From the NCBI GenBank assembly GCA_003344405.1, contig NOWV01000005.1, positions 930,001 through 994,000 of the forward strand: a DNA stretch of 64,000 bases. The letters are read 5' to 3'. Made by a program: the position numbers and the translations under genes. The notes beneath the pieces were generated by a model, which was not told the DNA's origin, searched no databases, and worked only from the letters and a program-made list of their open reading frames with translations. The DNA is from Trichoplax sp. H2 (taxonomy: Eukaryota > Placozoa > Uniplacotomia > Trichoplacea). Positions 48,801 to 63,708 of the stretch are shown piece by piece (within the stretch, counting starts at the first letter, position 1; every line of letters starts with the position of its first letter).

Positions 48801-51800
48801 TACGATCAGAATTGCTATTGAGTTGTGATTGTTGATCAGCTATTGTTGTACTCATCTCTCCATATTCCTGTACTTCTTTCATCTCATCATTGACTTGTTC
48901 AATCGTTGAGGATGCACTCGTATGATTACTTTGTTGATGTTGATGATGCACTAATTTACTAATTTTATTACAACCTGGATCGTTAGTCGTACTAAATACA
49001 TTATTTGTTATTTCATTGATTTCATTATAATTAGATTTACTAGGCCCAAAAGTTTGTTGCAGTTGTGTTGAAACTTGTAATTTAGAATTTTTCGTATTAT
49101 AATCTATATTACCAGATAAGTTACGACTATGATTATGTTGCTCATTAGCTAATCGGCTTACATACGTATTCGATGATGACGAATTAGTTGTATTGATATT
49201 ACTATTAAAATAGCGATAATGCTTATGATTTGGGTGATCGCGATTTAAAAATGCCACGACATCATATTTTTGAACGAATAAATTCATGATGTGCTGACTA
49301 TTTTGATGTAATAATTGGGTAATCTCATTTCCTGTCATATCGTCTAATTTAAGATTATTAATTGCTAATAACTTATCACCAATAGATAGCTCACCATCAG
49401 TAGCTGCTATAATCTCCGGTACTATTGCGGTGATAATGTGATCGCTGTCAACTTGGATACAATCAGCAAAGGAAATTGCAACAGGTGTAACCGCAATTTT
49501 GACATATAGCGGCCTTTTTCGATTTCCAATAACGGTTATTTTCTTTTCCTCTGCCATGTTCCTCATAAACTGGAGTAATGCATTCGGATCGAACGTGCTC
49601 AAATCAACTTTATTAATTGATCGAATGTCATCACCCACATAAAGAATACCGTAACTCGGGCTACCCTTATGAACACATGATATTGTTATCCCGTTACGAT
49701 ATGGTGATGTTGAGCACTCTTTCGAATTACGATAAGAGAAGCCAAACTGGCAATTATCCGCACGAACAATGGAACGGCAGAACTGAATATCAATTTCATC
49801 ATCAGGATAATCGATATCAATTGCAGAGTCGTAGTATAGCGAATTATGTGATGATTTTAAATCGAAAGAGATTGGATTATTTCCTTCAGTATTACTGGTA
49901 ATTGCAGAATTGTTATCTTGATCAACTTGATACTGTGAATGATAGCGATTGCCCATCGAATCGGTTGTCAACATGTGATCGCGACGTAAATAATGTCTAT
50001 GACCATCAATACTATTTGCTTGATTATGTATGTATAGATTATCATTTTTATTATAATTGATATTGCTGTTGGTGTCATTCGCATAAAATGTTGATCCTGT
50101 ATCTTGATGTGATACTGTTGATGAAAGTTCTTTGCCTGTCACTTTATTCGCATGATGATCGGCCTGATTAGTTCTGATTCCATTCGCGAGATAGTCATAA
50201 TGATGATTACCATTAATTTCCGTATTTTGATACGGAACATTTAATTTTCCTAATTTCTCTTTTCGATTTTTAGTCACATTACATCCAGCATTAACGCCAG
50301 AATAATAGTTCGAGTTTTGTATTTCCTGAAGTTTTTGATGCGTAGACCAATCATTATTCGTAACGGTAACAGGTTTATTACTAATATTATTATCAGTTGT
50401 TGCCGTTGTAGCTGTTATTGTACTAGTAACCACTGCTGTATCCGATGTGGAATTTTTATTGACTACATCAAATTTATCTTTTACAGGATTAGCATATAAT
50501 TTGTCATATTCTTCATAACGCTGTAATAATTCTTCATTGGTGTGAATAGTTTCTTTTAAATTAACTTTTAATGCTTCGATACGCGTATTATCGACATGTT
50601 TATCACGCTTGAGCTGATCAACAAGTTGTTGCAATTTTTTTAATTCTAATTGCAATTCTTGGCACTGTTTCTCCGCTAATAATTTTTCTTGCACTGAAGT
50701 TTGGTATTGTTCCTGAATATTGTTCATATCACGATGAACGATGTCACGCTCTTCCATTATCTTGCCATATTCTACCATAATAATTTCTTTCTCACGTTTG
50801 ACTCGTTGTAATTCCCTCAAACGATTACTTTGGCGATCATTAAAGTCTTGCCTTTCTTTTTCTCTCTCATTACCGTGCATTCGCAATGCAGACCTTAACG
50901 CATCACGTTCACGTATTAACTGCTCGCAATCGCGGTTTTGAGCGGACAATTGATGCTTATAACGTTGTTTCTCTTTAGCTATAAGACTGATTTCTTTCTC
51001 TAATTGTTGACATTGAATATATAATTTTTGGTATTTAATTTTATGCTGTTTTAACGTTGATTGTAACAAATGACAGTCACACTGCAATTGATCATGATCG
51101 ATAAATCCTGAAGGCGAATCATAATTTGATTTATCATTTAAGGATATTTTTTGATGACCGTTAAAACTATTATATACAGGATAAGCTGGTACTTTATTAT
51201 GGCTATATGTCCAACTATTTACATTTTCATTGTTTATATTAGTACTAGTTGATGTTGCGTTATCTATTGAATGAGAGCCACTGCTATCTTCATGGTTATG
51301 AGCAGTTACACCTTGGCCGTACTGTCCCGCTACAGTATTATTAACCGATGGATATATATCGGTATCATTATCTTGACCATGATCAGAACTTTTTATGATC
51401 GATGTTTTATTTCCTTCATCTTGTTGTGATGACGCCTGCAACGCAACTGATGATGTGTGTTGCTCTTGTTGAGGCAACGATGGCAGCGGCATTGACTGAC
51501 GTGTAGAAGATGATGCTTGTTGTTGATGATCAATTGTATTTTTTAAATTATCATAATTTTGATGCCACCTTTTAATTTCATACTTAAGTTGTTGATTTTG
51601 TTTTATTAATTCATGATTATGATGAAGAAGTTGTTCAAAGTTATCGTTAATCTCAGATAATTGTTGGTAAAGATTTTCCGAGCGTTCATGATTTAACGAC
51701 AATTTAGTTGTTAATAATCCCTTGTCATGTTTCAAATCTTCTACGTGTTCAATGGCATTTAAATAAATTCGTTTCAATGTCTCTTTATCCATGGTATCCA

Positions 51801-52197
51801 TCTGCTCTGCAACTTCTTTAGCAGCAATTCTAGCAGACGATTTAAATAGATTCACAATTTGATTGATAGCGTTATGAGGATTACTTCCATAAGTTTGTAT
51901 AGTTTCTTCAACTTGATGCAAATAACGGCCAGCTTGATCTCGTTCTTCCTTGACTTGAATATACTGTTTCCGTAATTTTTCTAATTCTTGCATCCATGGA
52001 TTAAGATCGCTATTATCGTCATTATTATTGTTGCCATTATTATCGGTATTGCCAATTGAAGCATGAAGAACATGACTGTTAGCTACATTATTAATATTGT
52101 TATTAGCATTAAAATTAGTAGCTGTAGCAGTAATGGTATTGTTGTAAGAAGATGGAGTTTGCTGTTGTGGATTTTCACTAGTTACCGTACTAGCCAT
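42822..52197 (-). CDS. DLG5: DLG5-like MAGUK scaffold, 15 exons
   Basis: Exons: 52197-47276, 47089-46930, 46808-46706, 46558-46531, 46405-46277, 46210-45964, 45809-45707, 45458-45410, 45339-45166, 44617-44406 (or from 44632), 44265-44164, 44033-43903, 43805-43693, 43600-43491, 42934-42822. Frames agree throughout, giving about 2231 residues. Order: Asn/Thr-rich start 1-60; coiled coils about 62-217 and 362-570; PDZ1 and PDZ2 about 800-980; an Asn/Ser/Gln-rich linker of some 660 residues; PDZ3 about 1645-1728; PDZ4 about 1805-1897; SH3 about 1905-1971; guanylate-kinase-like domain from about 2045 to the end, with RPIVLFGPY near its start. Coiled coils, four PDZ, SH3 and GUK in that order is diagnostic of DLG5, which scaffolds junction and polarity proteins at the membrane. 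No CARD domain is recognisable at the N-terminus, unlike human DLG5. The intron after 43693 has a GC donor. Confidence 0.95.
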
Positions 52198-55100
52198 GAC
52201 GGATTAGTAGTTATAAAAAGTATTCGAAAATTTTAATTTACCCACCATGTATTAGAGTTGAGAAGTCATCATTATAATATGTTTCATTCAGCTGTTTGAA
52301 TACAATCGAACCTTACAATTTCCTTTCTTGTACATCAATTCGAATTTCATTGAATTGCTCCAATATGTGTGCTTCTTATCTTATCCGTATGATCGTTAAT
52401 TTCTTTGACTAACCACAGCTTAGCAATGATTTGAGATGTCAAACTGACGAACTTCAACAAATATGTGACAATGATTCATCTTGTGACTAGAATATTACAT
52501 AAACATAATTTTACAAAAATTGATTAGAACAGGATTAACCATCATTATAGCACGTTATAGTCTTTAATGAAAATCTATTACTGTTTAAGAAAAGTTTCAG
52601 TCAATCTATTTTGATTTGTCACAACTGAAACATGAACTTTTAAATTTATCAGGTACAAAACTGCTAGTCAGCATAAGTAATGGTTGCTGTACTGTTAAGG
52701 GTAGCATAATTAGTTATTGGAACCTGCTATTATGTTGAAAATTGTATTAAAACAGAATGTGATGAAATTTTTTTAGTCACATGTCATGTGTATTTAATAT
52801 ATCGTGATGTAACCACAGCAGTCAGCGATTGGTGGATAATGCACCATTGAAAGTAAATCAATCAACTAAACCATGCTGTTACTATTGACTTTTACTTGCT
52901 TAGTTTATGCAAATGAATTCCTTGTTATCTTCAATATTAGCAATTGCTCGTATGTTCGACTGCTAAGACTCTAATTTTCGTTGCGTTCGTTAGTACAACA
53001 GTAACTTATTGTCAATAGATATTAAAAAAGGTAGATAGTAGATTAATCGTTTTCATTACAGGATATATTCTTTTAACGGATACAAGCATAGTTTAACAAC
53101 TTCTGGAATCAATCTTGGTTAATAAATTTAACATTTCTCAGGATTTTAAAAAACTTAGAACCGATCTTACGTGAAAATCTAAAAATTAATGAAACGATAT
53201 ACGAGTAGTAATACTACTGTATAGACCGATATGAAAATATTTTGTTTTCGCAAATCTAAATTGATTATAGTCTAATTAATACATATGAAAAAAAGGAATG
53301 ATACCCGTGATAGGTTATGCTAACAAAAGAACGTATTGCGACATGACCAGCAATTATGTTACACTGCGTTATCATACAAATGACTTACATATTTTACAAG
53401 AAAATGCTGACTTGTCATGATAATTATATGATAATTATGATTGAAACTAATCATTTCGATATACGAGTATATGTCGCGGAAATATTTAAGAACCTAATAT
53501 GACGTCAATAATATTAAGAATTTAACCACTATCACAGGTCGAAGTTGATAAGCCTTTTTCTTTGATCGAGTATACAGAAATCATGCAGAAATACATATAA
53601 TACAGACTGTAGTATCAAAAAATTTATCACGAAAGAGGTAGCAACGCCAGATGGTCCAATTAAGATTTACCAATCACCATTCATAATAGAGTGAGGGCAC
53701 AGTGAAATTGCATATTATGTAGCAAATTACTTAGGCCACATAAACGATAAGCAAAACCAGATAAATTTTTACCCCTCGACTAAAATGTGGTTCTATGACT
53801 TATTTTCATCAATCTGTCTGGCTTAAATAATGTGTATGCAATCATCAGAATTACGAAAGTAGTGATAAACAAATTACTTAATTCTTAGATAAAAGATTGT
53901 ACGAGCAGATTACAACAGACTCATTAATTATTGCTGACTAAGGGATATTTTGAAGTCAGTTTAGGGTCAAGGTTGTAGCTTGAATCCAGCACGACCGGAT
54001 ACACTATTAACAATATCATAAAGTCCTATGAAGTCCTATGGATAACGCATATAACTTATGGAAGGAATATGCACTATTCCCATTGACTAGCTATGATTTC
54101 TTAGCATGTTATACACACGTATGCGTAAAATTACTACGTAATCTGGGTATACTGTACCGTAAGATATATATATTCGCTTAAAATTAACAGAGATTGAGGT
54201 TACAGCTATGGTTTGGATATTATATGATTTACTAAATGACGTATCATCCTGATATTACGAACATGAATTATGCAACTTATAGCAATAGTAAATTTTTTGA
54301 TAAAGAATAAAGTCACATAAACATATTTTTAAATTCTGACAATTTTGTATCAAGGTATGGGTATGATCATTTATTACAAGATGCTGCTTTTACTCTAGCT
54401 ATAGTAACTCTGATTATATTATTTATCAACAAATTAACAACAATAGAAAATTTAGATAGGCACATATGTTGGAATTGATGAGGATTATTAAGAGATACTT
54501 CAAACCTTTTTAGGGTAGCTGTATCAACTAACACATGCGGTGATTTATTCCGGTATTAATAGTTTTTATGAATTGGTATACGGCATATTAGAGATTGAGT
54601 TCTTTTAGAAGTTCATATTTGCTACCTGATACCAGATTTAATGCTATAATATTTCATTATTTCAGTTATTATTGCATAAAAAACTATAAGTTGGCAATAA
54701 GATGACAAGAAAAGTATGGAGTTTTTCTAGTATCGTTTGCCAGCCATGATTGTCTTCTGTACTACTACATAGCATTGAACTTAAGTTAGGGATGCTTAGG
54801 GTTCGATTGATCAACTAATTGTCTATATTTGACAAGCCCGAAATTAGCCGTAATTCGGAAATGACGATCACGTATCACATATTCACATTATCGGAAAAGG
54901 TACCAGTTTGTCGTTAGGCAATTCTCGTAATATGATCACTATAATACCTAATAGTTTGATATGTTAGCAAATAAAGCCCTTTAAAATTAACTGTAAATTT
55001 GTTTAACTATGCAGGCTAGTTGTGGTTGAAAGAATAATACGAGTAAGATAGAACATGCAACGGTAAGGAACGTGATCCGTTACTGAAAAGAAATCGAAAT

Positions 55101-58100
55101 ATAGCAAAAATGCCATTTATCTACAATCAGTAAGTAGAATACAGTAACTCCAAATATTTTAGAATAGCAAATAAAAATTGTTGAACCTCAATTTTTATGT
55201 CGACTTGTAGGCTAGTTATAGCTCTTGTACCCTGACCATACCAACCATTTCAGCACAATGAATTATGATTTACTGAATAATGAATTATATATAGATTTAA
55301 AAAGTTATCGGAGAAATAATGATACGATTAATTTTAATTCCTTTTAACTGACTATTGATTTAACAACATTGAAAATACTGTATATAACGTTTAATATATT
55401 TAAGCCTTTCAGATATAGCATTTTTCCTCATTTTAAAGATACCTACAATCATTCATATTGACAACCCGATATGTTTGTGCGGCAAAGATGAAAGAATTAT
55501 AGTGCGGTCGTTAGGTCAAGGTTCCGCTCAGATGTGTAGAAAAGCCCTCGATGAAGATTGTGATCCTTAATTGCATGATCCCAATAAAGTGCACAGTGTA
55601 ATAAATTTAAGATAATATTTCATGTTATCTTAGCATGGACTACTTAGTAGTCTCGACTATTAGCTACGAGTTATCAAAAAATTTGCTGTCTACTCTTGTT
55701 GATCATTTGTTGAAACAAATTACGATATCATCAAGAAGCTGGATATTATAATCAAGTTCTTTAAGAGCTTTAAAAGGTTATAGATCGATGAATACATACG
55801 CGCACATAGTCTTATACATTGCGTATACTTGGTAACTAGGTTTCGTAAACAAGCCTTACAATCTTTAATTAATATTATCAATTTTATTCGGATTACAATG
55901 TCAACAAGCGGGCAGATAAGTAATCAACTAAATTCTATTTCAAGAACTAGGATGAGAGACTATAGCCCGACTGACATACTCGTATCACGTATAGGCAGAT
56001 TTTTAAATTACGGTGTTATGTAATAAGAAAAGCTTACTGTTTGCATTAACCATAATTTAACATTCTTAAAAGTAAAATCATCATCCTGTCAATAAGTAGA
56101 TCGAGAATCAATCGACTGGTTCTGTTATTAATGAATGTCTTACGAGCGGCCGGTAATAGTGGTGGGCAATTGTGTAATTTTATTTTTATTATTCGGATTA
56201 AAATTGGTGGTGTATTTTTGACCGCAATGATAACTCACAGCCAGTAATAACAAAGAAGTAATCATATACTCGTACGCTATGTCAGACTATCCTGATTTTT
56301 ACGTATCTGAGTTTTTCGGAAAAGCTATCGAAAGTTAGCTCTACTGTAACATTTATTAATTAGGGAAAAGATCGAATGTACAGTGGAACTTGAACTTCAA
56401 CAACTATCATTTTTTTATAAAAAGTTAATTGAATAAGTTGATTAAATCATCCCCTTTATACAGTTACTGTATGTTATCACTTAACTATTCTAGCTAGTGC
56501 TTGAGTAAATGTAGAATCGCTTATGATCTGGAGGATACTAGCTAACTTGTTACGGTATGTAATTATAGTAACGACTAAATTGGATATTAATTAATTACCA
56601 AATTTGGTTCTTACTCATTATTATTAATCATAATTATCAATATGTTAATCGAAACAAGGGATCTTAAAGGATGAAACATTTAAACACCCATTGTTCTGCT
56701 ATATTACTATACCAAATCTTCTGATGTTTCTTTAAGGTAAATAATAAGTAAAGAATAACAACTACAGATTACAGACAGGCAATCAATGTACGAACATATT
56801 AACAACCATCTAAAATTTATAGTACCGCATATTGGCTTCCAATTTAATGCAAGCATATAACATACGCAATGCACTTGCTTATTTCGCCCTGGTCAATAAT
56901 TCATATGGAAATAAAATAGTTACGAATTCAAGTTGCCTCTGATATTCTTTGATCAGTATGTAACATCTATAATTGTACGTCTAACTGTCTATCCCAATAA
57001 ATCATAATTTATGATTAAGCGTATAATTAATTAATACTGAATAATGATAAACCCGTTAACATTTTTGATATCTTTCTTGATTTTGTATTTGAAATCATTG
57101 ATAATGGCATACGACGGATCGAAATAATTTGATAAAATGAATTTTTTTACAATTTTGATACTACCTGTAGCATTTAGAATGTATTATTACTCACTAAAAG
57201 TCATAACTTGTATGACTACCATAAAGTTTTCACTTAGTTATTTTCTACTGGACATAAGCCTTCACATCGTGGATCCAAGATATAAAGAATCATGGTAATA
57301 AGTATTCAGTAACCTAATGATGGCTTGTAATATAGTTACTTATTACTGTACTAAGTTGTAGATTAATCAATCGCGACATAATAAATCGATTTCGACTCAC
57401 ATTGAAGCACGGAGTTGTCCTATGTAACGACATAAAATCGATATTTTTTCCTGGAATTGGGTAAATGCATTACAGCATAATGTATCTTAGATTCTTACAT
57501 TTGATTGGTAAAAAACATTATGAAATATGTTAATTTCCAAGATTGGTCAGAATACTACTTTATCGCATGTCAAAAATATGATGACTAAATAACTTTAAAC
57601 TTTTCACTTAGCCATTTTGTTTAGACTACTCGAATTCTGTGTCCCTCGTGATAAAGACTTATCCCAATTGGCGATAATAATAATTATTCACCCATATTCG
57701 ATAATAACGACGAAAGGATGGGTTTAAATAACTGATTACTGTTGTTAATCGCATCATTATGCTTTCAAATTAGTTACGATTTATGTACTGGTAATCTTAT
57801 CCAAACACAATTAAATTATACTTGTCTATCTATCTTATGGTCTCGTCATCATCATATAGACTGAAAATTGTCTTGATGATTCTAAAATAAAATGTTTGTG
57901 ATTTAATTTAATTTATGATATGAAGATGACGTAACATCATTTTAACTATCATCATGCAACATGTAGATAGGTACAGTATTAGATATTTTGAATCAGTCCT
58001 TTTTCAATTACTTTAATTAATCTCTCGTCACAATAACGTATTAGCCTCCAACCGCAGTATATCAGACCATCGAATGGTCTACTGACGTCAATGCATTTAA

Positions 58101-61100
58101 TGCAAATTGCCAATAATTACCCAGGAAAAATTTTTAAAAGTAACGAATTTTCTTGAGAATTAACCTTAGCATTACCTATGTTTCTTAACCAAGTCTTAAC
58201 TAAACCGAATATCATTAATAGCTTCAGGGATGAGGCAGTAAATAAAAGGTTGAAAGGATGAAAATACAGTTATTAGATAGATAGTTAATTTGGTAGAGCC
58301 TTGCCACCATTTTTATAAATTCATTGTTTTCATCGATGTAAAGGTCTAAGTCATAACAATTTGTGATAAATGAATATTGTTATTTCTTTTTGTCCCTGAT
58401 GATATTATACCATCCTTCTACAGTAGTTCAATTGGACTGTGTTAGTGATTGGCTAATTATTGGCAAATGATTGGAACGCCACATTCTACAACAAATACTA
58501 TATTCATATGACTACGCCTTCTTCATAAGTACGAGTAATACTGTAACTGTTGTATTTTTTGTCTACGTATATTGTTAGCGCAGTTCATACGTCTTACAGT
58601 ATTTGAAAACTGGATAAAGATAGTGGAAATAATGGACTACCTGGAAATAGAATTACTGTACTCTGGGATGAAAGACTCTTGACTAATGTTCAAAAAATCC
58701 CAATTTAAGAGCAACTGATAAATGACCAGGAAGCAGTCATCATTACAACTTTCCTTTGGGAAAGAAAACTCTTTCTTGATTTACAGATCAACATCGTCAA
58801 ACATAGAGTTACCGTTTCTATTACGATAGGCAATTTAAAAGTTAATTTATGTCCGGTCAAACAAAAATAATACGATAATAAGTTAATTCTTTAGCATTCA
58901 TTGATGGATGATGTACAGAGTTTATAGATTATGCTATGTTGCACAGCAGTCTAACCGATGTTGAACCTACTCCTTAGTAATCCATTATTATCCTATTGTC
59001 CAGTATTCGTCTACTCTATTTAAGACTACAAAAAAAGATACTATTGGTAACAATTTAATACAAGTTAAGAATGAGATGATCACAACTGGAGAAGGTAGAA
59101 AAGTTGTTTCTATTGACTGTAGCTTTTGCCATTAGACAAACGATCATTTTAAAATACACAAGGGGAGTCTCTCTTATTCTACCACGTTTGTTAATTTCTT
59201 CTTCATTTCAAAATAGTCGATGAAATCATCATAAACATGATTTCTATCCCTGGCGCCATTATTCATAGACAAACAGTCGATCATCGCAACTGTTAAATGG
59301 TTAATAACAAAAAAATAATTCTTTTTTTGCCCCTTTTCTCTCTTATTTCTACATCATATTAAGTGTGTGAGTTAGGCTCTATAGTAATTTCCAATGTTAA
59401 CCATAGGTTGTAATTAAGTTTTGTCAATTTCTATGCCATGGTAAAACAAATTAGTTGATCGCTCAGTAGCTGATATACTAGTAGGGTTATAAAAAATGCT
59501 CTCTGTAATTTCGGTAGAGCCGATTGGAAATTGGTAATTAGTGATTATGTTATTTCCCTGCTGACTTCTAGCATAGTTAATTTAACGTGGAAAATTGGTT
59601 GTGATTATGCACATTAATTAATTATACAAGATCAATAAGAAGATGGATGATCCATTACTATAATTGACTATCAATTTTGATTATAATCATACACCTTTTT
59701 GAATCAATACTGGAAGTTACTAATCGTAACAGATCAAATAGTCATCTATTTTAAACTTTATATATAAATTTTCCTATTCCATTTGGGTTAATCAAGATTA
59801 CGCGCGTTAGAAAATAACAAACCTGTGTCGGAATAGATGATGATAATCCTTGAACCGTTACGTGCTTAAAAAATTCGGTTAATTACGATCTTTGCTGTTT
59901 TTTTTTAATGTCGTATTGCAAGCCCCAAGGTATCTTGTTTATTGATTAAACTATCAATGTTATAGCCACGATAACCACAAGATTAAGGAATAAAAGAATG
60001 AATTATTGTAGGTTCATGTTGATTTCCAACTTTTGATCGGCGTACCAATAAATACCGTATAATAATAAAAATACAGAAGAATCGATCAATTTACACCCTG
60101 TGATACAGGCTGTTTGTAGCCAGCTTCAATAGTCTATTTTCCTGATCTAATCTAGTAAAAAGAGCCATTTCTTAATGAATTCATATCATTTTTTACGTCT
60201 AAGTAAATGGATGATCCAATTAGAAGTAGGCACTAAAATGATACGCTATCATGACTGAAGGTAGCTGTACTTGTTGTGTGGTCTATGCTAAGATCATGTT
60301 ATCCTGACAATTTTACACGTACATAGTAAAACAAGAAGTCAATGGCGTTGTTGTATTCTAGTGTAAGGTAAAAAGTCACATCTTTATGAAGGGAATGCTA
60401 GCAAAGTTTAAAACTGACCAGAATTGAAATAAAATCAACGGAGTTGAGTCGTTTCCCTGCTGAGTTAACAAGTCCTTCTTTACTCTTTAGACCCAAGTTC
60501 CTTGTCAAGTTGTAGACTATTATTTTACTATTGACTATGATCTTTTCTACTTTTTACGTGGATCATTATAATAGGTACTATGGGGATGATCAATATTATG
60601 GCTGTAAGTATTTGTAGTCATGTTCACGTTATAAATAGTCTACGTCTACATACAAGAGAGAAAATAAAAAAAAAAATAGGGTAAATCCTATTCTAAGTCG
60701 ACTACGACTGAGTGTCATAGGACAGCGAAGATGGAGAAAGGCAGCGGTAGTACAATCATGATTCTATACCCCTAGAGTAAATTACTTGATGACGCAGATT
60801 ATTTAACGTTGCTACTCATCCATGTCCTCACAACTTACCTGCAATACCGAATCTATCGTTATGGAAAGAAAATCAAGCTAAGAGGAAGGGGAAAAAAATA
60901 AGCAGCGCTAACCTAATAGGCCAAGTCAAGGTGACTGGATTTCAAGACTTTCCTTTGCAAATGGCTGTAAGTCAATGTTAGACTGTGAAAAAAAATATCT
61001 TGCCAAAGAAAAGTTGGAATAGGTCCAGTGAAAATTTGCTTGTTAATAGCTTTCCTTGTCGAATTATCACTAGTACCGACTTTGGTAGTCTTTACGCGAT

Positions 61101-62637
61101 GCTATCCACGGCCAAAATGTGTGAAAAAATTGCAAGTCGGCAAGCAACGCAAGACCCCTGTAATAAGACGACGAGCTAATGGTCAATTGCTAGCATCACA
61201 AGGCAATTTGGCTGGGTGGACGGTAAAACAGCTTACCAGTATGGTATGACGTAGGCGGTAGGTTGGAGTTTTGACGCCTGCAGGAGCGTAATGTCGATTT
61301 GCAGACGATCAAGGCAGCGCCCAATGTTGATATATTACATGCAATTAAATCCCTTCAATAGCTCTCACTTGCCAATAGAATAGCTTTTAGCTAATATAAT
61401 ATCACCAAGGGGAAAGATTACCGAAAAAAATTGGGTCTGAGTTGAATGGAAAGAATAGAAAAAAACTACTTGTATTGGGAGGCTGTTGTTACCATTGATT
61501 TTTTATTCTTTCCTTATTGCATTGGAAGACATGGGAATAAAAGGTGGATGAAACCTTTTATATCCTTGAACGGCACGGATAATAATCTTTTAATATCCTA
61601 CTAGTATTGAATGATTGTATCCAACCTAATTTTCAATGGAAAGTAAGAATAATAATCAACGCAATTAACGATTATTATTCTTGATACATTTGTATGACTC
61701 AATTTTGAATAGGAGAAAAGAAAATAATAATTGACCGAGTCAAGATGAAGTCATCTTATGCGCTCTTGCCTATAACAACCATGTCGTTATGAGTTTAATC
61801 AATTCTACGCTTTGATTAATAATATAATTTATCCTTTACAATATACCAGTTGGGCATGTATTATCATGGCTATGATTGCTCCATCATCAATTAGATCAAC
61901 CTTTGAACTATTTTATAATTCGCTATTTCCCATTCCTCTCACCCCCTGCTGCAATCAACTTTCAATGAAATAATATTATGACGATTGCATCTTTTGCAAA
62001 AGTAGTCAACCAATAGAAGATATGGCCAGGCTATCATGTCCACAGGTTATATTGCCTTCAGCATGTTGCTCGACGGTTGAGCAATATCAGCTAAAAATGT
62101 TGTAAAATTGCTTTTAATTCATTCCATGATTGAATTCTGGGTATAGAATAGAATCATCCTTTCCAGTAATCCATGTTCTATTGAGACTAATGGAATCAAT
62201 GGAGAGATGAAATAAATTCAATTTAATTTCATCATGAGTACTATTGTAGGCCAAATAAGTTATCCGATTCTCCACGCCATTTGTTAATTTAATTTAATTT
62301 AACTGCTTAACTATTGCCGCGTGTATCTTATCCATTTATTTACAGTGCATACGAAAGCACCGTCAAAATGGAGGGGCGTTTATATAGGCAGTATTTGCAG
62401 AAATCCTTATGGCGTAAAACGTACCCGTACATACAGTATAGTAGATCAGCTTTTTATTCTATTTCCAGTTAATATCTTATAGAAAATAAAATCCTCTTTC
62501 CTTTACGATGAAGAAGAATGCGTTCGGGAATAATAACAATATAATATATTACATAAAATAAAATCATCTTTCATTTACTATGGAGAAGAAGGCATCAACA
62601 GCCAAAAAGCTGAGCAATTTCCAATGGTAGTGAATGT
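52198..62637. other. Gene-poor right arm
   Basis: About 10.4 kb with no supportable gene. The DLG5 promoter should lie at its left end. Open frames near 55.85 kb (64 codons) and 61.0-61.25 kb (two overlapping frames of 64 and 73 codons) lack ATG starts, known domains and partner exons. A somewhat less AT-rich patch spans about 60.66-61.35 kb. Confidence 0.6.
62483..62590. repeat. Short direct repeat pair
   Basis: 62483-62519 and 62553-62590, about 37 bases each and similar at roughly 85 per cent by eye, sharing AAATAAAATC and the AGAAGAA end. Confidence 0.7.
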
Positions 62638-62937
62638 AAATAGTGTCATATATCTGAATCTTAAACTTGGTTAATGTTAGTAGACGTTCATAAGCCGCTA
62701 AAATCAATTAGCGCGTTTATTAGAATTATTATTTAAATTTTAGAAAAGCAAAATAAGCAAGCAATGGCATCGGATGATTTAATTTTCATAGAAAAAACGT
62801 CTTTTTCGCATATACATACGCTACAGTAGTTGGAAGAAAGATAATTGATTGATTTAATTACTCATGTATGCATAATTTAAAGCTATGCTTCTCTATTTTG
62901 ATATCCTATATTAAAAAGGCTCGAAAATTACTGGGAA
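62638..62937. repeat. Duplicated block C, copy 1
   Basis: 300 bases that recur after the following gap. This copy lacks a 112-base segment found in copy 2. Confidence 0.9.
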
Positions 62938-62957
62938 NNNNNNNNNNNNNNNNNNNN
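62938..62957. other. Assembly gap (20 N)
   Basis: Run of N of a round length. Confidence 0.99.
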
Positions 62958-63369
62958 AAATAGTGTCATATATCTGAATCTTAAACTTGGTTAATGTTAG
63001 TAGAGTAAGGTAGTACTGTCTGACTGACTCGGTTCGTATGTTCGTCACGAAAATACACAACAAATAGGACAGCTAAAATTCGAGGGGAATTCTATCAAAT
63101 CAATGAATGCCTACATCGTTCATAAGCCGCTAAAATCAATTAGCGCGTTTATTAGAATTATTATTTAAATTTTAGAAAAGCAAAATAAGCAAGCAATTGC
63201 ATCGGATGATTTAATTTTCATAGAAAAAACGTCTTTTTCGCATATACATACGCTACAGTAGTTGGAAGAAAGATAATTGATTGATTTAATTACTCATGTA
63301 TGCATAATTTAAAGCTATGCTTCTCTATTTTGATATCCTATATTAAAAAGGCTCGAAAATTACTGGGAA
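62958..63369. repeat. Duplicated block C, copy 2
   Basis: 412 bases matching block C copy 1 apart from an extra 112 bases at 63005-63116. Copy 2 starts at the gap with the first bases of copy 1 and ends where copy 1 meets the gap. Confidence 0.9.
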
Positions 63370-63708
63370 TGAAATTATGTAGATTAGAAGTAAACGTTTG
63401 CAATACTCCTGATAGGCCATAATCAGAGTGGAATATGCTAGGTTCAAGTTGATTAAATTATGCGCGTATGCTGTAGCTATCAGAATCCCGTAAGAAGAAG
63501 AAACGCTAACATGAACAACAACTGCGGCAATCTCTTTATTTTATATGCCATGCAGGTATAGCTTAGAAATAAATAGAAAAATGTTAATGATGAAGTAACT
63601 TCATTTTCGAGAATCACTAAGGACTATGCATGTGCATTGCTCAATATCACTCAAAAGAAATCAAAATGATCTACACGTCTTTCCACTGAAGTCTATGAGT
63701 TTCTAAAA

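Noticed and set aside
61028-61249. Frame resembling a signal peptide followed by dibasic sites, like a peptide precursor
   Set aside because: It has no ATG; the frame starts with GTG after an in-frame stop, and an overlapping frame is equally open.
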